Positions 23,539 through 34,625 of a stretch of DNA of 64,000 bases are shown here, one piece after another (positions within the stretch are counted from its first letter, which is position 1; every line of letters begins with the position of its first letter). The DNA lies in contig CM049314.1 of NCBI GenBank assembly GCA_026874595.1, forward strand, positions 26,419,729 through 26,483,728. Direction: 5' to 3'. The translations under genes and the position numbers were made by a program. The stretch comes from Sipunculus nudus (Eukaryota > Annelida > Sipuncula > Golfingiida > Sipunculidae). A model generated the notes under the pieces. The model made no database searches. It was not told the DNA's origin and worked only from the letters and a program-made list of their open reading frames with translations.

Positions 23539-24061
23539 AAGAGTGTATAAAAGATACTATTGGCAATAATAAAGGAACAAATCCATCATAAATGTGGGAC
23601 ACTTTAAAATGTCAGATAAGAGGAGAAACAATAGCATATGCAGCATACAAGAAAAAAGCTCACACACAACAATTTAAACATTCAGAAAGGTTAATTCATC
23701 AACTGTAGAATATTTAAAAATACAAAAATACAACAGGTGATACTAAAGACAAAGAGAATTGGGAAGTAGCAGTTAATAACCAAAAAGAGTTTACTGAAGA
23801 GAAAACAAGAGGAGCAGTTATAAGATGTAGACCCACCTGGTATTCAGAGGGGGACAAACCTAATAAATATTTTTTTAACCTGAAAAAAGAAACTATGATC
23901 GAAAATCCATAATAAAACTCAAAGATAAACATGGAAGAATAATAATAGAACCCAAAGAGATATTAAATGAGGAATAACAATTTTATACAAATTTATATAC
24001 AGCTCAAGCCAAGTCTATAAATATTAATAGGGATTTCCTTTCACTAGAAAATAATAAAATG

Positions 24062-24850
24062 CTTAATGAAGAAGAAAGGACTTTGTGTGAAGAATTTAAA
24101 GCTGAAGAATTTAAAAACACCATCGATGCAATGGCCCTTAATAAGATTCCAGGCTCAGATGGGTTCACAGTAGAATTTTAAAATATGTTTTTGTCAGGAC
24201 TAAAAGAATATTTTATAAATGCTATAAATTACTCCTATAATAAAGGCTGCCTTCAACTCACGATGCATCAAGGGATAATATGTTTTATTCCTAAAAGAGG
24301 TAAAGACAAACTACTTTTGAAAAACTGGCGTCCCCTTTCTCTTCCTAATACCGATTATAAAATATTAGCAAAACCTTTAGCCAATAAACTGAAATTAGTC
24401 TTACCTTCAATAATACATTCAGATCAAACTGGTTTCATGAAAAATAGATATATTGGAGAAAATATAATAAAAATCATAAGCATTGTCTCACATTTAATAA
24501 AATAAAACGATAGGAGGTTATCTGTTATCAGTCGATTTTGAAAAAGCATTTGATCGGTTAGAATGACCTTATATTCAACATGTTTTTCAAGCATTTAATT
24601 TTGGACCAATCCTTCGAAATCGGATTAAGATATTATATCATAATATTTTAGCTGTGTTCTGAACAGAGGAAGGGCCACTGATTTCTTCTCAGTAACAAGA
24701 GGTGTTAGACAAGGATGCCCCCTCTCCCCATATTTATTCATCCTAGCAGTAGAAATACTAGCAAATGAAATCAGGAACAATTGTAAAATAAAAGAATAAT
24801 AGTCGATCAGATGGAACATAAAATTATTCAGTATGCAAATGACACTGTTT
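24062..24850 (+). pseudogene. Reverse transcriptase domain of L1/Tx1 ORF2
   Basis: NKIPGSDGFTVEF (about 24139-24180, followed by a stop) opens the domain. The frame at 24185-24505 has WRPLSL (residues 48-53) and DQTGFMKNR. Motif A, SVDFEKAFDR, is at 24528-24557. Motif B, TRGVRQGCPLSPYLF, is at 24695-24739. Motif C is QYANDTV near 24829: the usual ADD is AND, so one of the two catalytic aspartates is replaced by Asn. Stops after the first frame and between motifs confirm that it is a pseudogene. Confidence 0.85.
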
Positions 24851-24990
24851 TAACAGGAGGACAAATCTCAATCAAAGAAGTCATGGATGTATTTAAAAGG
24901 TTTAAAAATATCAGGTCTATAAGTTAACATAGAAAAAACAACAATAATGCCGACAATTTTTATAATCAGGCACGATTAAAAGACTTAGGT

Positions 24991-26460
24991 ATGTGTTGGT
25001 GTACTAAACCAGTTAAAATGTTAGGAATCTCAATTAATAAAGAAATCCTCAGTAGATTTAAAACTATTAGAAATATTTGGAGACACAGAATTGTGTCCTT
25101 GTCTGAAACGATAATCATTGTGAAAACATGTATTATTTCACAACTCATATATTCATTCCTTGTACTTCCTGAACCATCACAAACATATATATTAAAGAAG
25201 TGGAAAGATTAATATTCAAATGGAATAACCAACTAGACAATATTAAGAGAAACACTGTAATAGTACCGAGAGGTAAAGGAGGGTTAAATATGATTAATCT
25301 TCAAGCTAAGTTACAATCTTTAAAAATCTCACGGGTTAAACGTTTTCTTAATGGTTCCACTGAAAATGGTTGGAGACAGAATGTTGATGTACAATTAAAA
25401 AATCTAGGTACCTATATAGTTTAATGTATCTTAAGGGTGAATGATATAAAAGATATCAGTCTCTCTTGTGATCCATTCTGGAAAGAAGTACTACAATACT
25501 GGTGCAATTACAATAACACTAAGATGGGTTCTACAAGTGAAATTCAGTCACAAACTTTGTGGTTTAACTCTAACATGGAAATAAATAACACAATAATATT
25601 TTATAATAAATTATATATGGCAGGGGTCACAACAATTTCAGACATTATTAAAAATGTGGGAAAAGATTAACATTTTTTACATTTGAAGAATTAATAAGTA
25701 GATACAAAATCAATGGTAACTTTATGCATTAAACAAGATTGCTGCATGCAATCCCAGGAACTTGGAAAAAAGATCTAAAGAACAACCAAAGAGTCCAACC
25801 GCAAGAACATAGGGTTGAAAAAATCTTAAGAATGAAAAACATTTCACATTTCATTAATAGCGATTTAATGAATAACCTCTTTTTCCAGTCAAACCAATGG
25901 AAAAGTAGACCAGAGAGTTAGATTTACAAAAAAATGAAATCATACTTACAGCTTTCAAAAATATAACCAGTATTACTATTTCTGAGAAGCGAAGAACCTT
26001 TCAGGTTAAGCTACTACATAGGATTCTACCTCTGAATCCTTTCCTCTATAAATTGAAAAAAAACGCGACACAGAACTGTGCCCTTTTTGCAAAAAAAAAG
26101 ACAGAGAGACATATTATCATACATTTTATCACTGTGAAATAACATAGAGCCTAATATCTGATTCTAAAAAAATATTTGAAAGATATAGGCTCGTATGTAC
26201 ACCTGAGCAATATCACAGAAACCCTTCTAATTATGAATACCACTAACAACACCCTTCTAGACATTATAATACTACTCTTTAAGTATTTCATATACACATG
26301 TAAATGTAAAGAAAAAATTCCTACATTCTGTATGTATACAAACTATGTATTACAGATATATAAAATAGAAGAAAACATAGCTAGAGGAAAAGGCAAAATA
26401 GTAACACATGACCAGAAACAATTTAAAAATAAATATTTTAAAGAAAAACATTGCTGAAAT
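24991..26460 (+). pseudogene. C-terminal region and zf-RVT of L1/Tx1 ORF2
   Basis: Frames at 24991, 25200, 25437, 25739 and 26176 together follow the usual post-RT path: KMLGISINKE, then WKDxxxFKWN-like, VPRGKGGLNMINL, and a zinc-binding CPFC (26079-26090) with YHTFYHC (26115-26135). The Cys-x2-Cys...His-x2-Cys-like pattern is the zf-RVT domain. At least four frame changes lie between the pieces. The segment 26176-26457 is a low-complexity tail. Confidence 0.75.
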
Positions 26461-26881
26461 AATAAAAACATAAAACAATAATAAAACAAACAAACAAAAA
26501 CTTTACCAACAGGTTTCAATATGTTTATAATGTACCTTGTCTGTATTTGGTGTTTATGTGCATCGGGTTAGTGTTTTTTCAACCTTAGTGTGAATGTATA
26601 CATGTATAAATGTTTATGTTATATGTACATTGTATGTTGATGTAAAATCATTTCATTGTATCATATGTTAAAAAAACAAAAAAAACTTGAGTTTCCTGGT
26701 CCATTGGCTAGACAGGGATAACATTCTTTATATAATCCCTCTCGCATTCCGCAAGCTGTACCCTATAATGTTTTAATAAATGTTTCTCGCATGTTTCCAA
26801 CAGGGTTTTTAGCTATTGCGCAGTTCCAAAGTGTACTTAAATAACATGACATCATAAAAGGAACATTCAACAATCATATAA

Positions 26882-27195
26882 TGACCACTTACTTCTTGTA
26901 AATCGTATCTTCTGCTAATACCACAGAGTACATTTTATTCACACAAATGAGAACAAATATAACATTTGTACAATATCCAATAAAAATACCGCTAAGCAGT
27001 GCTATCACCATGTAACCTAATAACTTCTTGTCAAATGTCATGACATGACATGAAGAATTACAATGTTTGTCATCATTAAAATGCCACTTGATTCGATATG
27101 AAGTCAACTCATGCAAAGGAACAGTTAACTGGGCCGTTATGTATGAACATATATTTATGCTATTACTCAATGTCAATGACAGTGCTAACTATAAC
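26882..27195 (-). other. Open frame with one hydrophobic segment, related to 37.4-37.6 kb
   Basis: A minus-strand frame of about 95 codons has one hydrophobic stretch (LGYMVIALLSGIFIGYCTN) that could span a membrane. It starts from TTG or just after a stop, with no good ATG. The first third is similar, in DNA and in frame, to the reverse strand near 37440-37560 (WHF / WNLMAF ends). I do not recognise a family. It is more likely a shared repeat than a gene. Confidence 0.3.
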
Positions 27196-27753
27196 CGAAT
27201 AGTGTGACATTTACCAGCACATGCATTCATAATGTAATGTAGTTTTAATGGCACTCTCAAAGATAAACCTTCTAAATAAGGTTTGTTGGCCCCCCTTGGT
27301 TTTATACCATTTGCCCTTTGGTGCTCTCTTGATTACTGCACACTGGAAGTAGACCCACCGAAAGGAGACCAGTGCTGCTGTCACAGCCAATCATATTATG
27401 TTTTCCACCGTCAGGCAGTTTACAATAGTTGTACACAAATTACTGCCGGATGGAGGGATTTTTTCGTGATTGCACAACATCCCAGTTACCAATTAAGGAA
27501 GGACATGATGTTAAAAAATGTATTGAACTAGCAAACTGCGCTGTTTACGAAGCACTTATATGGTAATCCAGTATTAATCTTCAAACCTTGACTGGTAAAT
27601 GCAACAAAGTCCTCAAATGAAGCATTAGTACACAACATAGGTCACAAACAAGACAGAAATAAGGATCAGTAGATGCTGCCCCTGCCACACTTCGATCTTT
27701 AAGTTTGAAGGCCAATTTAACTTCAACTAAACCATGGTCATTGCAAATGTCTT

Positions 27754-28015
27754 TTATAATAGAATGTTCCTGTGTAAAACGACATGTTCGAATAAACTAT
27801 TGTTGTGACCAATGTGCATGGAAAGCAAAGTGGTTCTTTGTAATTCTTTTAAAGAATCAATAGATTCATTAGAATCTTTTGAACACTTAATTAGAGCTGA
27901 CTCAATAACATTCTCCATTGCTTGTTTAGACATTTTGCTTACGGACTCAAGGTTGCTTACCGTGAGCGAAAGTTTAATTGTTTGTTTTTTGGGCACACTA
28001 ATCTCTTTTTCTTGA
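27754..28015. other. Overlapping short open frames, unrecognised
   Basis: An 80-codon minus frame, rich in S/K/N (SKMSKQAMENVIESALIK), overlaps a 67-codon plus frame. The minus frame lies just downstream of the SWIM-like fragment on the same strand, so it could be part of the same decayed gene. No motif supports this. Confidence 0.25.
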
Positions 28016-28088
28016 CAGAAAGTATCACCGTGTGCCTCTGTCTTGTTGATTTTCTACTGCTGACTGTTTGTGGGACAACCTGAACATA

Positions 28089-28313
28089 CTAACTAATTGG
28101 TGAACGTCTGGTTTCACTGGCATGGCCCATCATTGCACACAGATTGTAGCCAAGCCGCACTGCTGCTCCTACTTTAAACAGGACTTCAGCCATGTGTGAG
28201 AAAGTTTCAACGAGTCTGAAAGAATAGCAGTCATATCTGGTACGTGGTGCTTTGGAGGAATACTGCCTCCAGTTATTAAGGAAATATATTTTAAATGTAT
28301 AAAATGTAAGCAT
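28089..28313 (-). pseudogene. SWIM/YqaJ-type protein fragment
   Basis: The 74-codon frame contains ETFSHMAEVLFKVGAAVRLG. In invertebrate proteins with a SWIM zinc finger followed by a YqaJ-type nuclease domain, the end of the finger reads CSHVAALLFxVEAAVRxG. Here the Cys of the C-x-H pair is Phe, so zinc binding would fail. No further domain is found downstream. Such genes are often multicopy and transposon-associated in molluscs and cnidarians. This is recognition from memory. Confidence 0.45.
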
Positions 28314-28319
28314 TTATTT

Positions 28320-30020
28320 TGTTCCCATGCACGTCATCTGTTTTATCTAGATACAATAATTTCACATGCCATACAGAGCTATATATCTTTTATACCGCGT
28401 ACCTTCTGTATAAGACGCAGCTTATATAATACTATACGACATCTATTGATATTCATTGGCCCGTATAGAGTGTAAACAGTATGATCTTTACCCCTCACCA
28501 GCGCGTCACTCTTCAAGGTCGGCCAGTTTATAGTGTAAACAAAGTGTAACAATCATGGCCCTCATGCCGAGTGAGCGCGTCTCCCGGTCAAAGTATTCAT
28601 GTGTTCATGTGCATACGGCCTGTCGCCACTAAAATAGTTGATGTCTTTGGTAACAAGGTCAGTTACCGTTTGATGAGGAGGGTATTTTGTTATAGCTCTC
28701 TTTCGTAGTAAAGATTGGGTAAATGAACAGTGAGCATTCATAGGCATTCAAAGATCCAAGACCTCTGTTAAAATTATTAGTTACATATTTGACAAAGTGC
28801 GAGCTCAAACTTTGGTGGTCGACCTAGGCAGGATATCCTGATTATTCATATGACAAAAACTGCCGAAAATCATAAAGCAACTACCGAAATACAACTAATG
28901 TACATTCTTGTATTATTGTGCGTTTCTAAAATGAAATAATTATTTTTGTAACTATATGAATAGTATCTTGCCTATTTTTTGTTACAAATAGTATTTGTCT
29001 CTGTTCGCTATCGCCTGTATGTTGGCTGTCATACCCACTTATATAAATACATATAGTGATCACATCATTGTCAATTTTGCAAAAAGATCTATAATATTGC
29101 ATTCTATGTTATTACATAAACTGCCTAATGGGGGGGGGGGGGGGCAGGAGGGGCACGTTTGGAGAAAGTGAAGGGAAAATACTTGCTCTTTAGTAACTTG
29201 TATAAACGATGAAACAATTTTTAAATTTATCTTTAATTAGAAATTGCACTTTGAATCACCCATGTACATGAGCAAATGTCTGGTAATAATACATTTTATA
29301 ATGTGTGTCATTATGACAGCAATGAGTGATAAATAGGAAAGAATCATTAAGATATTTTATTCAACAATAAACAAGATAAATAATTCACAAATTAATAAGG
29401 CTATACATGATACATTTTCTCACAATAAAATAAATACTTGTAAGTTGTAATAATGCAGAGGTTACAAAGTGTAACAGTGTTAACTTTCAATAATTAAATT
29501 TCAATAATTAGATTAATTAATAAAATAAATTCAATAACAAGTAAAATAAATACTTACTTTATTTTAATATTAAAACTAATTACCTTCGTAGGGATAATAT
29601 CTGGGTGTATCTATACACTGGAACGAACACATTATAAATAAATTATTTCATACTGATACATAACAGATTTTTGACTTTCATATCATAATTTTTTATATCA
29701 TTCATATATGAGTATTAAGTTTCTTTTTTTTATTTCTTCTTGTGCACCCATTTTTTCTTCCTGTGTATAAAACAAGGTGGTTTGTAAGCACCAATGTTTG
29801 TTAATAAATTAATTTTACTTTTAATTCTATGTTTTATTCTATAGCTTTCTCTGTGTATTCAATTTTATATAACATACATGATAAATGGTTAACTATGTTG
29901 TGATGTTCACACGCTATATCTATGATATTACTTGCCCTTCGATAACTTATTTTTTTTTAAATTCTGGTAAACTGGCATTAGTTTATTTATTATAACCGGT
30001 ATTATTACAGTCACTTTAAC
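28320..30020. other. No gene recognised
   Basis: A GC-richer island at about 28.44-28.65 kb repeats a TAGAGTGTAAACA / TATAGTGTAAACA motif. A G15 tract lies at 29130-29144. The 29.3-29.6 kb stretch is extremely AT-rich with TCAATAATTA repeats. Confidence 0.5.
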
Positions 30021-30027
30021 ATGTATG

Positions 30028-30155
30028 AAAGCAACAAGTTCTACGTTGTAATTTTTAAATTAAGCAACACGTTTAACGTTGTCATTTTAATTACACAACA
30101 CGTTTTACTTTGTCATTTATAATAAAGCAACACGTTTTAAGTTGTCATTTTAATT
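30028..30155. repeat. 32-base tandem repeat, four units
   Basis: Units of about 32 bases, consensus AAGCAACACGTTTTAMGTTG followed by TCATTTTAATTA, begin near 30028, 30062, 30093 and 30125. Each unit contains an imperfect palindrome (CAACACGTTT...ACGTTGTC). The array sits just past the 3' end of the minus-strand L1 element and may be its tail repeat. Confidence 0.8.
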
Positions 30156-31192
30156 CTATATTGTAACCGCACCCTTCGTGATTAAAAAAATGAGAAACTT
30201 TCTTTAAATTTTTATTATTCAAGTTACATGATACATAAAAAAATATATGTACATGATATTTTCTTTCCAGAGGTACTAAAAAGTTGATCTATGTAATGTT
30301 TATCCAAAGATATATTTCCCTTCTAGCTATCATGCAGGTGTACATGAAATGAACATCTGATCATGATTCTCGAATACGCAATTCGTGTTCCCACAAATAT
30401 TTCAGAATTGCATTATACCATATTTGTTTACTTATGCACATTTTACCAATAAATGAATATTTATAACTTATCTTGAGGTCATGATCCCTAAAGTTTCACG
30501 ACAACCTAACATTACATTGCTTCTGTTATTGAAAAAAAAAATTCTCAGTTTTAAAATTAATTGTACCTTCCACCTCCTTCCAAAATTTGTAGAGTATTAC
30601 ATGTAAAAAGGAAATGACCTCAAAAATCAGTCTGCTGACAAAATGGACATTTTTTTTTATTATTTGATAGTTTTATTTCCAAAAATATGTGTGTTGGGTA
30701 AATGTTTTGTAGAATTGTCAAGTGAAGTGTCCATAATCTAACTTCTTTAGTGCACTGTCTTTTCAACAGCCAGGGATTCGGAATTACCAGTGTGTGTGGA
30801 TATTTCCTTAGCCAAAAATTCTCGATATAGGGTCTCTTCGTATTTCCTTACTGCAGGGCTAATCGAATGAATTTTGTTGACCAGTAACCCAATGTTTTAT
30901 CACATAAATAAATTTCTCCATGCTGTTAAACTTTTAAATCTGACACTTGGATCAGGTTCTGTACAGCATTTTCTATAACTTTATACTGTAAGATATATGC
31001 CGCCGGATTATGCTTTCCAATCAAAGTAGTGAGTTGGAAAAATGTCATTAGTGTTCCACCATCTTGTATTATATCATGTTTATACTAATTCCAATGTATA
31101 TCCAGCTTTTATGAAATGAAATACCATAAAATGTTTTGCGTTTTTTGTTCCATATACATAAGAGCAGTGATCTTTTGTTGACGAATCGGAAA

Positions 31193-31399
31193 CTAGCTAG
31201 ATTTATAAAATGTGTTATAAAACGGGTGATCAAAGTATTCTAGTCCTTTAAGGTTTTGGGATTTTATCACACTTTTAAATACGCTAAATTGTTTGCCGAA
31301 TTTCTTATAATAATATAAGAGTATGCATTTCCAGGTTTCTGAGCCATACTGCTGTATGTAGTTTTGTGCATCCACATTTTCCACATCAAGCCATCTCAC
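31193..31399 (-). pseudogene. Post-RT C-terminal region of the minus-strand L1/Tx1 element
   Basis: The 68-codon frame (RWLDVENVDAQNYIQQYG, then FGKQFSVFKSVIKSQNLKG) matches the hydrophobic/aromatic region between reverse transcriptase and zf-RVT. A later stretch (about 30880-30780: NKIHSISPAVRKYEE) continues the C-terminal part in another frame. The zf-RVT zinc ligands themselves are not identifiable. Confidence 0.55.
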
Positions 31400-32049
31400 A
31401 AAATCCTACTTGAAACCGAAAATTTTAAAGGTCATGCTTACATATGTTTTTGACAAAGTTTCACTGGTTTTATTCATTTTTCCGTTTACATGGTTCAACA
31501 TAATAATTAGGTTATATATTCAAATTTTCCTTTGGCCCTCGAAATTGTATTCCAGAAGAGCATAAAATTTTTGTTGTTAGGCCATCTAGCATGAATTTTT
31601 CAATTATTAGGGCCTTCACAAGGTAATTATCGTGTACATTTAGTATGGGTAATTTATAATTTCATTCATTTGTGTTATTGGTCCCCGATTCTCCTGTAGA
31701 GAGGAGAATCTAAAGGCTCTAGATCGTTTATATGCCCCATTTACTCTGGGTATTGATAATCGGGTAAGCTGCTGTTCCGTATGTACCAATTCATAAACCA
31801 GATTTCTTATTATTGAGATTATTAATTTTTTTTTGTTCTTTATGTTTTTAACATTAATATAAGTTCTTTTTCTTTGTTACTTCTAATTGTTGCTTTTTCA
31901 TTACTGTGTGCGGCGCTGAAGGCCTTTCTATCAGCTTTGCACATTTCCCAACGAATGTGCGGGTTATATTTGATCCTCTTATTTGTAGATGAGTAAGATT
32001 CGAATATTTCCGATTTTTTTCCGAAATATAGAATGTATCTTTTAATAAG

Positions 32050-32786
32050 GTATTATTAAGTTTCCATTACGATGGGCCTCTACGGGATTGATTCATTTTA
32101 GAGACTATTGAAGCTGCCCTGTGATCTGTTTCGGGTACGTTTGGAGATAAACGTCCTTAATTTTATTTTTTTTTAATTGGGCTAACAAATATATAATGTA
32201 GCTGCCTAGGCGTAAAAGGATTTGCCTTGCTCCATGTGTAGTCCTTCAAATATGGATTATATTCCCGGCACGAGTCTATTAAATCAAAATCACTAACAAC
32301 ATTCTTAAATTCCCTTATTTTTCTGATGTGTTGGTCTTTTCCTGATAATATGTCTCATTTCTGGTCTAATTTAGCATTAAAATAACCTGTCACTTATGTG
32401 AAATCTGACTTATCTATTCTGGTCAGTGTAGTTTTAAATGTACTAAGAAAAGACATTTTTCTTTAACACTGCGTCGTGCATACATATATTGCATATCTGC
32501 ATGGTGCATGTGCATATGCTTAATCTTGTCGGACTCGTTTACTGTATGTCGAGCTTTTTCGTTAGATATCCATTACTGATAAGTAATGCGAGACCCTTAC
32601 TATGACTAGTACCGTTGAGATAAAATACCTTACCACTGCTTTCCTTTTTCACTATATATACCATATTTCGACCCTAGTCTATTTTAAACAGACTATATAT
32701 ACTTGTTTAGATTAAACACATTTTATAATTGCATTTCTTTCAATTTTAATTCTTAGTCCACGACAGTTCAGACTTATCAGTTTCAG
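32050..32786 (-). pseudogene. Endonuclease domain of the minus-strand L1/Tx1 element
   Basis: It starts with LKLISLNCRGLRIK (32786-32745). GYFN at 32387-32376 is the GDFN box with the catalytic Asp changed to Tyr. DYTW near 32240 and QLHYIFVS follow, then GPS-stop-WKLNNTLLKD (about 32084-32040), with a stop replacing the usual Tyr. Multiple stops separate the SLNCRGL and GYFN parts. Confidence 0.7.
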
Positions 32787-33135
32787 TGTGAAATTAAAGT
32801 AAAGCTAAGATTCTGATCCTGTTTCGTAAATCCGTTTACAGTCCAGGTCGAACTAAAAAAAACTCCGCCATGTAGCCACTAAGGCAAACCCCTTAAATAA
32901 GACCTCATTTGAGTTTCTTTGCATTTCTCCAATTCAGCATTCAGGGTTGACTGGACCATGCGTTTGTCGCTGGTGTTGAGCTGTTCATGTTACTAAGGGA
33001 CATCCTGCCTTTGGTAATGTGTTTCGTTATACACTGGTCAGGTGTTGTATTACAATATATTTTCGTTGTGCGGCTTTCCTGATGGTGTTTTTGTTTTTCT
33101 TTGGGCTTTCAGGTTGGTCGACCACCTGAAAGGCT

Positions 33136-33375
33136 TCAATTGAGTCCAGTGGGGGGGTTCAAGCCCGAATTACTCTTCTCTACTAGCACGTTGACGTCGA
33201 CTGTGATCAGGGTGTATTGAATGTTGCCCGACTTATGGCCTCCAGCCTGACACACTCGGCATCGTATCTGGTTTTGGCATTCTCTTTTGTTATGACCTAC
33301 TTCTTCACGGTTTCCACATTTGCTGTTAACCGTTTTAATCTCATATTTATGTTTCTTGTGATTGGTTTGTGCCAT
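33136..33375 (-). pseudogene. ORF1 CCHC zinc-knuckle region
   Basis: The 79-codon frame has KCGNREEVGHNKREC (residues 19-33) and RCRVCQAGGHKSG (38-50). Both are gag-like C-x2-C-x4-H-x4-C knuckles. The second Cys of the first knuckle is Arg (residue 23) and the last Cys of the second is lost. Such knuckles bind the element's own RNA. Decay of zinc ligands agrees with the rest of the element. Confidence 0.75.
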
Positions 33376-33599
33376 AAAATCTCCAACTGATAAATTCTTT
33401 GGGAGAGGTTTGGATGGTTCATTGATATATCTAAACCGTCGTCCCGTTTTCCAGTGGGCTAGTGCTCCTTTATCATTTCTGTCCGTCTCTTACTTCAGTT
33501 CAAATAGGAATTGACAGTCGAGACCTTCAAATACAGATTTGATTTCACTGTTAGCATATGAAAATGAATGGTACGTTGCTGATTGTCACCCTTGAAGTC

Positions 33600-33948
33600 G
33601 GCTGATCATCTTGGTTTCTAATAATAAAGGGGTTAAATTTTGTTTGCACAGAACATGATCACAGCACCTCTTACCTCAAGACCATTCGAGGAGAATGCAT
33701 GTTCTCGCACAACACCTGATGAAGGGTACAGTCTCCATAACCCCCATATGTGGTGCGCCCCTTCGAGGGAATTATAACCTGCTACTTTTTTCTGCAGCTG
33801 TACAAAGTTCAGTGGTGGTAATTGGTTTCTCTTCGTCATCTGGGATGTCGCTCACTTTTATAAACACAGGTTGCACTAATGTTGGCTCGGGTCCTTCCGA
33901 GTTAATTTGTTGAGTATCGGAGTAACAGGCATTCCGGGCGTAAGCCAT
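33600..33948 (-). pseudogene. ORF1 N-terminal half of the minus-strand L1/Tx1 element
   Basis: The start reads MAYARNACYSDTQQ at 33948. It continues through EPTLVQPVFIKVSDIPDDEE, then, in another frame, HHIWGLWRLYPSSG (frame 33633-33839). The latter is an RRM-like RNA-binding segment seen in ORF1 of CCHC-carrying L1/Tx1 families. A frameshift near 33800 breaks it. Confidence 0.65.
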
Positions 33949-33999
33949 CTTGTCCCACCGTTATTCTTTGTTGCTGGTTTCGATGTCAGAGTAGCTTGG

Positions 34000-34300
34000 G
34001 CTTGCTAAAATGTTTATTATTGTCATTTACCTTGCAGCACCTGATGCATCCGTCTATGGGTTATGTTCGTGACAACAAACGGCAACACATCCATATATAT
34101 CCAATTAAGTACCTAAAATCTGAAGAAAAAACAAATCGTCAGCTCTGTAAACACACGTCCATCGACAGCGACCGGAACCGGCAACATTTTAATAACTGTT
34201 ACACTATTATTTTCAACCTTGCTCTGCCAGACATAAACAAATGGTCAGTTTAAACAATAACTGATGTCATAACTGATGCAAGGAAAAATACTAATAATAC
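34000..34300. other. 5' flank of the minus-strand L1, no gene recognised
   Basis: An 85-codon plus frame (33996-34253) lacks motifs. A GATGTCATAACTGATGCAAG motif at about 34262 recurs as GATGTCATAACTTATGCGAC at about 37549. Confidence 0.4.
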
Positions 34301-34625
34301 CTAAAAAATCATTCTGACTAGGCAACCACTGATGGAAATACCTTAATTATATTACTGTATTTAAATGTAACCGTAAGTAATCACTTTATTGATTCCAAAC
34401 ATTATCACTTAAATTCTTGTGTTTGATCTAACTATAGTGCCAGAATATATAATTATACTATAGTATATATGAAATAAAATCATAGCCTTTAGACAATTAA
34501 AATGTAAGACATCTTGCTTGACAGAAAAAAAAACAAATAACCAACATAATGTATATGGGTTCCCCTGGGAGGAAGTGTAAGCAGAAAAGGCCACTATTAG
34601 AAAATTTAATCTAGTGGTCACAAGG
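34300..34625 (+). repeat. Dispersed repeat, copy 2 (partner at 13.0-13.4 kb)
   Basis: Collinear with the interval inside the THAP region: GGCAACCACTGATGGAAATA at the left and GGCCACTATTAGAAAATTTA at the right. A CTATAGTATATATGAAATAA stretch between them matches the other copy less well. Confidence 0.6.

Larger units (their letters stand above)
22758..26690 (+). mobile_element. L1/Tx1-type non-LTR retrotransposon, ORF2 remnant
   Basis: The order is complete: endonuclease (22763-23470), linker (to about 24060), reverse transcriptase (24100-24850), C-terminal region, zf-RVT (26079-26135), then an AT-rich 3' UTR ending in an A-rich tail near 26688. The linker contains RGAVIRCRPTWYSEGDKPNK, the conserved run before the reverse transcriptase. 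Pieces alternate between all three frames and carry several stops, so the copy is inactive, but motif conservation suggests moderate age. No ORF1 is seen upstream. No target duplication was identified. Confidence 0.85.
30190..33950 (-). mobile_element. L1/Tx1-type retrotransposon with ORF1 and endonuclease, RT core missing
   Basis: ORF1 runs from about 33948 down to 32880, the endonuclease from 32786 to about 32090, the post-endonuclease linker to about 31700, and C-terminal sequence from about 31600 to 30190. No reverse-transcriptase motif A, B or C is found, and only about 0.1-0.4 kb is available where roughly 0.9 kb is expected. An internal deletion is therefore inferred. Frames change often. 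The element is dead. Confidence 0.75.

Noticed and set aside
33715-33745. Second CACCTGATGAAGG string
   Set aside because: It lacks a following GAAA and stem II, and lies in the ORF1 remnant, so it is not a hammerhead.
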